Position numbers and translations under genes: made by a program. A DNA stretch of 9,023 nucleotides from Hyphococcus sp. (GTDB taxonomy: Bacteria; Pseudomonadota; Alphaproteobacteria; Caulobacterales; Parvularculaceae), in assembly GCA_021604585.1 (NCBI GenBank), contig BQJG01000092.1, positions 1 to 9,023 on the forward strand, read 5' to 3'. Below the pieces are notes generated by a model. It ran no database searches and was not told where the DNA came from. It saw nothing but the letters and a program-made list of their open reading frames with translations. Below, in pieces: positions 1-6,010 of this stretch. Each line of letters begins with the position of its first letter. The first letter of the stretch is position 1.

Positions 1-2343
1 ATCCTGCGCTGGACATTTTTGATCTGGCTGCTGGTGACGATTGGCCTTGTTGCAGCGAACTGGTCGCTAGTGACCCAGATCGCGCGTTTCAGCCCGCTAA
101 TCCTGCCGCCCATGTATGGTGAAGCGGAAACTCCCGCTGAGGCGCAGCTTCAGGATATTCGTTTCCTGCGAAAACTGACTTCCTATGACCGCAGTTTTTC
201 CGCCGAGGAGCTCGCCGCGTTTACCGCGCATATGGACGCAATGGCAACGCACAACGGAGGGATGAGCGACGCGGAATTTTACCTTGGCGTCATGCGGGCC
301 GCCGCGATCTCCGGCAACGGCCACACCAATGCGTCGAAAACGCCGGCCTATACGCAGTTCAATAATGTCGGCGTCAAACTCTACTGGTTTGCCGACGGGC
401 TTTATGTGGTTCGCGCCGTAAACAAGTTTGCTGATCTCGTTGGCGCCCGCATCATTTCGATCGAAGGAACGCCCGTCGAAGCCGTCAACACAGCGCTCGA
501 CAAATATATGGGCGGCGCGGCGCAATGGCGCCGGGTGAACAATACTTTCCTGATCGAGAGTCCGGAACTGATGCACGCCGCCGGGCTCGCGGCGTCACCA
601 GACATCTTGTCCGTCACCGTCGCTGATGCGGATGGCGCCGAGCGTTCAGTCTCCCTCCCCGCGCGCGCAGCCCCGCAGGGCGACTTGCCACGCCGCAGAC
701 CGTGGATGAGTTTGCGCGCCGATGCGCTGGCCGATGAAGGCGATGCATGGTGGCGCTCATTGTCGCTCGAAGGCGACGCCGCGCCGCTATATCTGCGCGA
801 TCCTGCGAACAATTTCTTCACCAGCGCATTCGACGGCGGCTTTTATATGCGCCCACAATTGCTGTTGCAGCGCAAGGAAACGCCGATCCACGACCAGCTC
901 GCTGGCGTCATCGAAGCCGCTCCTGCGGACGGCTATGAATTCCTGATCGCCGATCTCCGCTGGAGCCCTGGCGGCGATTACACGCAAGTCATCGACTTCG
1001 TGAAAGCTGCGCCGCGCGCCATCAAAGACGGCGGCAAGCTTTATATTGTCACCTCGCCCAATACGTTTTCCGCGGCGCTCGTCACCGCCGCATTCTTAAA
1101 ATATTACGGCGGCGAGAAATCCATGATCATCGGCGAGCCTATGGGCGACATCGGACAATTCTGGGCGGAAACCGGATTTCCGTTCGAGCTGCCGAACTCC
1201 GGTTACTATGTGAATTACGCCACCGGCTATCACGATTGGGAGAATGGCTGCGCCGGCAAGCATGAGTTCTGTTTTTCGCAGAATCTCAAACATGAAGTCC
1301 CGGCCGGTTCGCTGCTGCCCGAGATCACCGTCTCGCCGACCTATGCGAACTATGCTAGCGGCCGCGATGTGGTGATGGAGCGGATCGTCGCCGACATCAA
1401 AGGCGAAGAGGTTGCGCTGACCGGCTACGCCGAAACGGCCGCCGCCATTAACGCGACCATGCGCAAATATCACTACAACCCGGAAGAGCTAGAAAGCGAT
1501 GAATACCGCGCAATTGAAACCGCGATCATTGCGCTCGCCGCCAGCGCCGCCGATGACGACGCCTTTCTCACAGGCTTCCGCGACATCTGGCGCGATGGCC
1601 CGTTCTCCCATGTCCGCCTCGACAAAGCGCAGGGCACCGCCGACGAACTCGCCGAATATCTCGACAATCTGCGCATTGGCGGCGGCGGCGCAATGCTCAC
1701 CTGGCAGGGCGAAACGGCGATTCTGACGGTCAACACCATGATGGGCCTCGACACGATCGAGGAAATCGACGCCGCTTATGATGAGATCGCCGGAAAAGGC
1801 GCAGACAAACTCATTATCGACCTGCGTGAAAATGGCGGCGGCGCCTTTGCCGTTCTGCCGCTTGTCTCTCACGTGCTCGCCGAACCGATGGATGCGGGCG
1901 GTTTCATCTCGCAGCCCTGGAATGCATCGCATGACGCTCCGCCCACAGCCGCCGACATCGCAGCGGTCGAGCCCTGGAACGGCTGGTCCGTCCGCTCCTT
2001 TTGGGACGCTGCGCAGACCCGACCCCTCACCCGCATCCGCTTCGAGCCGAAAGCGCCGGTCTTTGAAGGTAATGTCTTTGTGCTTACCAGCGCAAAAACC
2101 GAGAGCGCGGCGGAAATGGCGGCGGATGCGCTCAAAGCTTCCGGCCGCGCGACGCTGATCGGCGAAACCACGGCCGGAAAGATGCTGTCGCAGAAACTCT
2201 ATGACGTGCCCGGCGGTTTTCATTTGAGCCTGCCTATCGCCGATTATTATTCGGCCGCCCATGGCCGCATTGAAGGCGCCGGCGTTGCACCAGACATTGC
2301 CGTCGCGGCGGAGGCGGCGATGGATGCGGCGCTGGCGCGATGA
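1..2343 (+). CDS. Tandem S41 peptidase-like protein, membrane anchored or exported (5' partial)
   Basis: The frame is open to base 1, so the true start is probably upstream; the first start codon inside the window is TTG at 19, and residue numbers count from it. The N-terminus is one hydrophobic stretch (about residues 1-25), a signal peptide or anchor, so the protein should act outside the cytoplasm. A PDZ-like segment (about 115-180) is followed by a first S41-like domain with DLRWSPGGD at 312-320 and Ser351 in TFSAAL, but the following strand reads GEPMGDIG (372-379) with no lysine. A second, complete S41 domain follows, with DLRENGGGA at 601-609, Ser696 in ESAAE and Lys721 in GETTAGK. The 25-residue Ser-Lys spacing is that of the C-terminal processing protease dyad. 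The C-terminus (HGRIEGAGVAPDI) is typical of S41. I infer one active and one degenerate protease domain; the substrate is unknown. It ends convergent with the YcxB-like gene. Confidence 0.85.
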   Translation: MLRWTFLIWLLVTIGLVAANWSLVTQIARFSPLILPPMYGEAETPAEAQLQDIRFLRKLTSYDRSFSAEELAAFTAHMDAMATHNGGMSDAEFYLGVMRAAAISGNGHTNASKTPAYTQFNNVGVKLYWFADGLYVVRAVNKFADLVGARIISIEGTPVEAVNTALDKYMGGAAQWRRVNNTFLIESPELMHAAGLAASPDILSVTVADADGAERSVSLPARAAPQGDLPRRRPWMSLRADALADEGDAWWRSLSLEGDAAPLYLRDPANNFFTSAFDGGFYMRPQLLLQRKETPIHDQLAGVIEAAPADGYEFLIADLRWSPGGDYTQVIDFVKAAPRAIKDGGKLYIVTSPNTFSAALVTAAFLKYYGGEKSMIIGEPMGDIGQFWAETGFPFELPNSGYYVNYATGYHDWENGCAGKHEFCFSQNLKHEVPAGSLLPEITVSPTYANYASGRDVVMERIVADIKGEEVALTGYAETAAAINATMRKYHYNPEELESDEYRAIETAIIALAASAADDDAFLTGFRDIWRDGPFSHVRLDKAQGTADELAEYLDNLRIGGGGAMLTWQGETAILTVNTMMGLDTIEEIDAAYDEIAGKGADKLIIDLRENGGGAFAVLPLVSHVLAEPMDAGGFISQPWNASHDAPPTAADIAAVEPWNGWSVRSFWDAAQTRPLTRIRFEPKAPVFEGNVFVLTSAKTESAAEMAADALKASGRATLIGETTAGKMLSQKLYDVPGGFHLSLPIADYYSAAHGRIEGAGVAPDIAVAAEAAMDAALAR

Positions 2344-2444
2344 CCCGGTTGCTCCCGGCCCGGACTGGCGAAGCGCCTTCGGGATCGATTCCAGGGCGCA
2401 TGCTGCCGCGCTTGCGGATCGAGCTGTAACAGCAACTCGATATG
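2344..2444. other. Convergent intergenic gap, no gene seen
   Basis: This is the 101-base gap between two convergent genes. A short interrupted inverted repeat (ATCGAG / CTCGAT, with GCTGT-A-ACAGC partly inside it) lies near 2418-2441. Neither strand shows a T-tract after it, so it is not a convincing intrinsic terminator. Confidence 0.4.
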
Positions 2445-3032
2445 TTAATGCACCGTGCGTGGACTATCCTGCGCAGGTTGACCGGTATGAATAGGCGGCG
2501 TTGCTCTACTGCGGCATTCGTCAATCGTCCTTTTATAGTTTCCGGTTTGCTCAGAAGACTCGAAAACACGCGCCGGCAAATAAAACCCGGTCACATCTCC
2601 GCTCTTGATCCAAATTGCGCCGTCAATCTCCTCTACATCCGAAACTCCGAGCCAACTCAAAAAATACTGCGAAACATCATCAGCCCAAAACAATCCGCGT
2701 TCGTCAATTCGAACATTGACACAGCCAACATATCTTGGGTCTTTCGCCTGCAGCCGTTCAAGAGTGCGCATCGTTCCAACGGAAAGCGCCCACGACACCC
2801 AGATCGATAAACTTGCCGCCAAGACCAATATGATTAGCTTCCAGGCCTCGATCTCAGGAAACAAGAAATACGCAAGGGCGAAAACCAGCGCCAAAGCGAC
2901 AATCCTGGACGCCACAATCACAGCATGGTGGAAGGGGAACCGGACGAGTTCGCCCATATGCTTTTCCAATGCGCGAGTGTCCCCAACCGCCCACTGAAAA
3001 CTGATTGCAATGTAATCGGATTTCTCCGCCAT
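2445..3032 (-). CDS. YcxB-like two-helix membrane protein
   Basis: 195 residues. The N-terminal 35 are soluble (MAEKSDYIAISFQW...), followed by two hydrophobic helices at about 37-59 and 65-86, then a soluble domain at about 104-172. That last part has the YcxB-like pattern: a beta strand with RGLFW, a tryptophan before LGVSDVEE, a strand IWIKSG, and YLPARVFES, matching the family's usual 'W..I..v.e....l.....iP.r.F'. The family's biochemical role is not established; it is an inner-membrane protein with a cytoplasmic PH-like fold by inference. ATG at 3032 is preceded by GAGGGG (3041-3036), only 3 bases away, a tight but usable Shine-Dalgarno. The last 22 residues (from about 174) are polar and proline-rich, unlike the family, and may be a drifted extension. 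The gene appears less GC-rich than its neighbours. It is divergent from the epimerase gene (158-base gap). Confidence 0.75.
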   Translation of the reverse strand: MAEKSDYIAISFQWAVGDTRALEKHMGELVRFPFHHAVIVASRIVALALVFALAYFLFPEIEAWKLIILVLAASLSIWVSWALSVGTMRTLERLQAKDPRYVGCVNVRIDERGLFWADDVSQYFLSWLGVSDVEEIDGAIWIKSGDVTGFYLPARVFESSEQTGNYKRTIDECRSRATPPIHTGQPAQDSPRTVH

Positions 3033-3190
3033 TATCCCCTCGCAATGTACCGGGCATCAGGCGGCGGGAATGCTACACCTGTCAAGCCAGTCCCAGATGC
3101 AATCCGCTCATAAGCAGGTTTCGGGACGCCGCCGGACCCCATTCACGTTTACGATTGACCGCCGCCGCATAGGTCGGCAAAAGCGCGTCC
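3033..3190. promoter_or_regulatory. Divergent intergenic region, promoters not resolved
   Basis: This gap must hold the promoters of both the YcxB-like gene (-) and the epimerase gene (+). On the plus strand TTGACC at 3155-3160 could be a -35, but no good -10 lies 16-18 bases after it. On the minus strand TTGACA (3085-3080) is a perfect -35 hexamer, again without a good -10 at standard spacing. I assign no start site. Confidence 0.3.
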
Positions 3191-4171
3191 ATGACTATCC
3201 TGATCACAGGTTCTTCCGGACATTTGGGTGAGGCGCTCGCCCGCACATTGACGGCGCAGGGGCGCGCATTTGCCGGCGCCGACATCAAGCCGGGGCCGTT
3301 CACCAATCATACAGGCGATCTGGCCGACGCCGATTTCGTTGCACGCGCGATGAAAGGCATTGATGCGGTTCTTCACACCGCAACGCTGCACAAGCCGCAT
3401 GTGGTCACCCACTCCATGCAGCAATTTGTCGATACGAATATCACCGGCACGCTGAATCTTGCCGAAGCCGCCGCGCGCGAAGGCGTTTCGGCGTTCATCT
3501 TCACCAGCACGACAAGCACCTTTGGCGATGCCATGAAGCCGCCCCCAGGCGCGCCAGCGGTGCGCGTCACGGAAACGCTCAATCCGATCCCGAAGAACAT
3601 TTACGGCGTCACCAAGCTCGCGGCGGAAAACCTCTGTCACCTGGTTCACAAGAAACACAAGCTCCCCTGTCTCATCCTGCGCACATCGCGCTTCTTCCCG
3701 GAAGACGATGACAATGCACAGATCCGCAGCGGTTTTGATGATCTCAATGTCAAGGTAAACGAATTGCTGTATCGGCGCGGCGATATCGCCGACATGGTCT
3801 CGGCGCATCTGGCTGCGATTGACCGCGCCAGAGATATCGGTTTCGGCCGGTACATCATCAGCGCGACGAGCCCGTTCAGCGAAGCCGACCTCGCCGGGCT
3901 GGGGCGCGACGCGCCGTCGGTGCTGCGCCGCTATGTGGATTTCGAAGACGAATACGCCCGCCGCGGCTGGCGCATGTTCGATACGCTTGACCGGGTCTAT
4001 GTGAACGATCTGGCGCGCGAAGAGCTTGGCTGGCGCCCGCAAGTGGATTTCGCCTCAGCCCTGGCGCGGTTAAAAGCGGACCAAAGCCCGTTCAGCGATC
4101 TCAAAGAGCAGATCGGCAGGAAGGGTTATCACGAGGAAGTCTTCGACGACGGGCCGTTTCCTGTCGACTAA
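3191..4171 (+). CDS. NAD(P)-dependent epimerase/dehydratase (extended SDR)
   Basis: 326 residues, the normal length for nucleotide-sugar epimerases and dehydratases of the extended short-chain dehydrogenase family. The Rossmann fingerprint GSSGHLG is at residues 7-13 (GxxGxxG). Asp31 at the end of the second strand suggests NAD(H) rather than NADP(H). Asp43 sits in the GDLAD motif that contacts adenine. The active-site strand FTSTTSTFG (104-112) aligns with FSSSATVYG of E. coli GalE and puts Thr107 at the catalytic Ser/Thr position. The catalytic YxxxK is Tyr138-GVT-Lys142. The C-terminal part (LGWRPQVDFASAL) is the usual substrate-side helix region. The start is fixed by the family N-terminus (MTILITGSSG), although no strong Shine-Dalgarno precedes it. 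It is cytoplasmic. The substrate cannot be told from sequence, and no sugar-pathway genes are nearby. The stop lies 3 bases from the convergent small exported protein gene. Confidence 0.88.
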   Translation: MTILITGSSGHLGEALARTLTAQGRAFAGADIKPGPFTNHTGDLADADFVARAMKGIDAVLHTATLHKPHVVTHSMQQFVDTNITGTLNLAEAAAREGVSAFIFTSTTSTFGDAMKPPPGAPAVRVTETLNPIPKNIYGVTKLAAENLCHLVHKKHKLPCLILRTSRFFPEDDDNAQIRSGFDDLNVKVNELLYRRGDIADMVSAHLAAIDRARDIGFGRYIISATSPFSEADLAGLGRDAPSVLRRYVDFEDEYARRGWRMFDTLDRVYVNDLAREELGWRPQVDFASALARLKADQSPFSDLKEQIGRKGYHEEVFDDGPFPVD

Positions 4172-4174
4172 GCT

Positions 4175-4462
4175 TTAGTTGTGATCCACCGGCAGACAAT
4201 CGGCGAAAATCGGGTTGCCGACGACTTGCCGGCTCATCCACGCCTCACCGGCGGCGATGCAATCGGATTCATTGTCATATACCCCGATGATTTCCGGATT
4301 GCTGGTCGGTCCCGGTGTTAAATAGCCCTGTGCAGTCCATTCATGCACGGCGTCATGCTGAGTTGCGCAAGCAAACGCAGCTCCGGAAATCAAAAACAAT
4401 GTTGCAATGCGAAATGCTTTTGTCGTTACCGGCGCCGCTGCACCAAAATCGTTCCTGTTCAT
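4175..4462 (-). CDS. Small exported protein of unknown function, two conserved-looking cysteines
   Basis: 95 residues from the ATG at 4462. I chose this start because it is preceded by AGGGAGAG (4475-4468) at suitable spacing and leads into a signal peptide: Lys15 and Arg18 precede a hydrophobic run FRIATLFLISGAAFA (17-31). Cleavage after Ala31 is likely. Cys32 follows directly, but AFAC is a poor lipobox, so a lipoprotein is possible rather than likely. The mature part of about 64 residues has Cys68 (DNESDCIAAGEAW) and Cys89 (FADCLPV), a spacing suited to one disulfide. I do not recognise a family. The frame stays open upstream to an ATG at 4573, but that would bury the signal peptide behind 37 residues of basic, noncoding-looking sequence. 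A possible -10 (TATGAT, 4492-4487) lies just upstream. Confidence 0.7.
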   Translation of the reverse strand: MNRNDFGAAAPVTTKAFRIATLFLISGAAFACATQHDAVHEWTAQGYLTPGPTSNPEIIGVYDNESDCIAAGEAWMSRQVVGNPIFADCLPVDHN

Positions 4463-4486
4463 CCGTTCTCTCCCTGTCAATCTCCC

Positions 4487-4492
4487 ATCATA
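4487..4492 (-). promoter_or_regulatory. Possible -10 element of the small exported protein gene
   Basis: TATGAT on the minus strand matches the -10 consensus at five of six positions and would start a transcript near 4480 with a short leader carrying the AGGGAGAG ribosome binding site. No good -35 hexamer sits 16-18 bases upstream, so this is tentative. Confidence 0.3.
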
Positions 4493-4538
4493 GAACGGAA
4501 ATGATCGGGCGAAATGAGGGCGCGAAAATGACTTCTGG

Positions 4539-4579
4539 GGAAAATTGCAAAGTGACGGCGACAATCCGCGCAATTTTCC
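4539..4579. repeat. Perfect 10-bp inverted repeat, 21-base spacer
   Basis: GGAAAATTGC at 4539-4548 is repeated exactly in inverse at 4570-4579. Arms this AT-rich stand out from the GC-rich surroundings. No T-tract follows on either strand in the right place, so it is more like an operator or a leader hairpin than a terminator. It lies upstream of the small exported protein gene on the minus strand. Confidence 0.5.
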
Positions 4580-4620
4580 AAAAATAAAGCTCCCGCGGCG
4601 TCTCGCCCAGGCCCAGATAC

Positions 4621-4657
4621 AAAAAATAAAGCCCCGGCGGTATCGCGCCGGGGCTTT
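4621..4657 (-). terminator. Rho-independent terminator (minus strand)
   Basis: A perfect 12-bp stem (AAAGCCCCGGCG 4628-4639 / CGCCGGGGCTTT 4646-4657) encloses a 6-base loop. Read on the minus strand it is followed by A and then six T (4627-4621), a textbook intrinsic terminator. The nearest minus-strand gene ending upstream of it is the histone-like gene at 4897, so that transcript would carry a 3' untranslated tail of about 240 bases. Confidence 0.85.
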
Positions 4658-4755
4658 GAACGAATTTTAACTGCCTGAAATGACCGGACAGCGAATTCTC
4701 ACATCGTCAAACGCGTCTTGCGTCTGGAATCTAGTTTGCGGAGCGCCCCCGCATG

Positions 4756-4791
4756 TCGTCGGCCCGTTACAGCGATACGCCGGGCCGATGA
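4756..4791 (+). other. Stable RNA-type hairpin in noncoding DNA
   Basis: TCGTCGGCCCG (4756-4766) pairs with CGGGCCGATGA (4781-4791) over 11 positions. The only non-Watson-Crick position is a G-U wobble if the plus strand is transcribed; on the minus strand it becomes an A-C mismatch. A smaller TGCGG/CCGCA hairpin sits just before it (about 4737-4753). This suggests, weakly, a structured plus-strand RNA. Confidence 0.35.
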
Positions 4792-4870
4792 GAAGCTACT
4801 TGATGCGCAATTCTGGTGCTTCAAAACACGTTTTACGCAGCAGCGGGACATCAAAACGCCAGTAATCTAG

Positions 4871-4898
4871 CGGTTTGTGCCGTTCAAGACCGTTTTTT
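4871..4898 (+). terminator. Terminator-like hairpin and T-run (plus strand)
   Basis: CGGTTTG (4871-4877) pairs with CAAGACCG (4885-4892) with one bulged base, followed directly by six T (4893-4898). It points along the plus strand, where no protein gene ends, so it could end a small RNA transcribed from the preceding gap. The T-run overlaps the stop codon of the opposite-strand histone-like gene, whose lysine codons are A-rich, so coincidence is possible. Confidence 0.35.
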
Positions 4899-5298
4899 AG
4901 GCTTTTTTCTTCCGGCGTTTCACGCGGCGCTTCTTAGCAGGAGCTTTCTTCGCCGTCGTTTTACGCTTGGTGGTCTTGCGCTTAGCAGTTTTCCGCTTGG
5001 CGGTCTTACGCTTGGCGGTTTTGCGCTTAGCAGTTTTCCGCTTGGCGGTCTTACGTTTGGCGGTTTTGCGCTTCGTGGCCTTTTTTGCGGTCTTCCGCTT
5101 GGCCGTTTTACGCTTAGTCGCCTTTTTTGCGGTTTTCCGCTTGGTGGTTTTGCGCTTTGTGGTCTTCTTCGCAGCTTTGCGCTTAGTCGCTTTACGCTTC
5201 GCGGGCGCTTTTCTCTTTGCTGCTTTACGCTTTACAGTTTTTCTCTTCGCGGTTTTTTTTGCCGCTTTACGTTTGGTAGTCTTTCTTTTGACAGCCAT
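4897..5298 (-). CDS. Histone H1-like lysine-rich repeat protein (KRKTA repeats)
   Basis: 133 residues built from only seven amino acids (Lys, Arg, Thr, Ala, Pro, Val and the initial Met). Most of it is a tandem array of KRKTA-type pentapeptides, with KRKAA, KRKTT and AKKAT variants, ending in a solid basic tail (AKKRRVKRRKKKA). No folded domain such as the HU fold is present. It resembles the C-terminal tail of eukaryotic histone H1 and bacterial H1-like proteins (chlamydial Hc1/Hc2, Bordetella BpH1, Pseudomonas AlgP). Proteins of this kind bind DNA or RNA through charge and help compact the nucleoid; that role here is inferred. The ATG at 5298 has a near-perfect Shine-Dalgarno, GGAGGTG (5309-5303), 4 bases upstream, which predicts strong translation. 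It is downstream of ssb on the same strand (125-base gap) with an AT-rich leader that probably holds its own promoter. Its array length may vary between strains. Confidence 0.85.
   Translation of the reverse strand: MAVKRKTTKRKAAKKTAKRKTVKRKAAKRKAPAKRKATKRKAAKKTTKRKTTKRKTAKKATKRKTAKRKTAKKATKRKTAKRKTAKRKTAKRKTAKRKTAKRKTAKRKTTKRKTTAKKAPAKKRRVKRRKKKA
4979..5068. repeat. 45-bp tandem duplication inside the histone-like gene
   Basis: Bases 4979-5023 and 5024-5068 are identical except for one base (C to T within the ACGCTTGGCGG / ACGTTTGGCGG segment). Each copy encodes three KRKTA units, and the whole gene has an underlying 15-base period. Near identity at the DNA level, including synonymous positions, indicates a recent slippage or unequal-crossover duplication. 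Confidence 0.85.
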
Positions 5299-5423
5299 GG
5301 TTCACCTCCGAATCAAGCGTCGAAAGCGAAAACATAACTTAATTTACTAAAAAAGTATTGTATATGCGCAACGCTTAACGCGCGCATGTGCATTTTTTTG
5401 CGTTTTTTGATTCGTTTTGACGA
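5299..5423 (-). promoter_or_regulatory. AT-rich leader and likely promoter region of the histone-like gene
   Basis: This 125-base gap between ssb and the histone-like gene is clearly more AT-rich than the genes. On the minus strand TACAAT occurs around 5356-5351 as a possible -10, but a matching -35 is not evident. ATGCGC/GCGCAT arms flank a short loop near 5360-5390. No clear intrinsic terminator for ssb is visible, so read-through from ssb into the histone-like gene is possible. Confidence 0.35.
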
Positions 5424-5891
5424 TTAAAATGGAATGTCGTCGTCCATTTCATAACTTTGTCCGCCGGAAGACCCTCCCCGTTCGGACATTCCGCCTGCAT
5501 CGCGATTTGATTCGCGATCAAAACTTCCGCCGCCGCCGCTTCGACCGTCGAGCATGACCAATGTTGAACCGAAACCGCGCAACACGACTTCAGTCGAGTA
5601 TCGATCATTGCCGGATTGGTCCTGCCACTTGCGCGTTTCGAGCTGGCCTTCGATGTAAACTTTCGAACCCTTCTTCAAATATTGCTCTGCAACACGTCCA
5701 AGCCCCTCGGAAAAGATCGCAACCGAGTGCCATTCGGTTTTTTCGCGCTTTTCGCCGGTGTTTTTGTCTTTCCAGTTCTCTGACGTCGCGATCCGAAGGT
5801 TCGTGACAGAGCCGCCATTCTGAAATTTACGGGTTTCCGGGTCGGCGCCGAGATTGCCGATCAAAATGACTTTGTTGACGCTGCCAGCCAT
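5424..5891 (-). CDS. ssb: Single-stranded DNA-binding protein SSB
   Basis: 155 residues. SSB coats single-stranded DNA during replication, recombination and repair and recruits partner enzymes through its acidic C-terminal tip. The N-terminal OB fold (about 1-113) starts with MAGSVNKVILIGNLGADPE and carries the aromatic DNA-stacking residues at Trp40, Trp54 and Phe60, the same positions as in E. coli SSB, plus Trp89. A Gly/Ser-rich linker (about 117-145) leads to the tip DDDIPF (150-155), the interaction motif for exonucleases, polymerase and RecO-type partners. I chose ATG 5891 rather than the upstream in-frame ATG at 5951 because it gives the family N-terminus and is preceded by AGGAG at 6-base spacing. 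It is divergent from uvrA, with a LexA box between them, so SOS induction is expected. Confidence 0.97.
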   Translation of the reverse strand: MAGSVNKVILIGNLGADPETRKFQNGGSVTNLRIATSENWKDKNTGEKREKTEWHSVAIFSEGLGRVAEQYLKKGSKVYIEGQLETRKWQDQSGNDRYSTEVVLRGFGSTLVMLDGRSGGGGSFDRESNRDAGGMSERGGSSGGQSYEMDDDIPF

Positions 5892-5970
5892 AACACTCTC
5901 CTGAATTCTTTCGTTATCAGAGCTAATCGCGCGGATTCGGCGCGCGCTCAATGATTGGTTCTCCCCATTG

Positions 5971-6010
5971 GAACACCTGAGGACACACCTTGTAATTCAC
6001 ACAGGTGTTC
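5971..6010. repeat. 9-bp inverted repeat overlapping the LexA box
   Basis: GAACACCTG (5971-5979) and CAGGTGTTC (6002-6010) are perfect inverse copies separated by 22 bases. The right arm contains the first GTTC half-site of the LexA box. A further GTTC lies at 5958-5961. The arrangement may be a second operator or a looping site; it could also be chance clustering. Confidence 0.45.

Larger units (their letters stand above)
4463..4896. other. Gene-poor stretch with several inverted repeats
   Basis: I see no convincing protein gene here. The stretch holds a 7-bp inverted repeat (CCGTTCT 4463-4469 / AGAACGG 4492-4498), a perfect 10-bp inverted repeat (GGAAAATTGC 4539-4548 / GCAATTTTCC 4570-4579), a strong minus-strand terminator (4621-4657), an 11-bp hairpin (4756-4766 / 4781-4791) and a plus-strand terminator-like hairpin at the right end (4871-4898). 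Short frames exist (a 50-codon minus frame at 4851-4699 and a 61-codon plus frame at 4680-4865), but neither has a family-like sequence. Confidence 0.6.

Noticed and set aside
1489..2262. 257-codon minus-strand frame opposite the S41 gene
   Set aside because: It is a shadow of the plus-strand S41 gene, whose second domain and catalytic dyad lie in exactly this interval.
3149..4042. 297-codon minus-strand frame opposite the epimerase gene
   Set aside because: It is a shadow frame; the plus strand encodes an unambiguous Rossmann-fold SDR.
4463..4573. Longer start at 4573 for the small exported protein
   Set aside because: It would place 37 nonfamily residues before a clear signal peptide, while the ATG at 4462 has a good ribosome site.
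4699..4851. 50-codon minus-strand frame between the histone-like gene and its terminator
   Set aside because: No Shine-Dalgarno, no recognisable family, and arginine/serine-rich composition typical of chance frames in GC-rich DNA.
4680..4865. 61-codon plus-strand frame
   Set aside because: It overlaps the stable hairpins, has no ribosome site, and its sequence is not family-like.
4816..5350. Long plus-strand reading frames (173 and 127 codons) across the histone-like gene, with phenylalanine/leucine-rich repeats
   Set aside because: They are mirror images of the minus-strand KRKTA array: a 15-base period keeps all frames open. The minus frame has the strong Shine-Dalgarno and a recognisable protein type.
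5350..5400. Plus-strand terminator from the ATGCGC/GCGCAT arms and the following seven T
   Set aside because: The T-run starts several bases after the stem, the stem is short, and no plus-strand gene ends here.
5892..5951. Longer SSB start at 5951 (20 extra residues)
   Set aside because: The extra residues are arginine-rich and unlike the SSB family; ATG 5891 has the AGGAG site and the canonical MAGSVNKV start.
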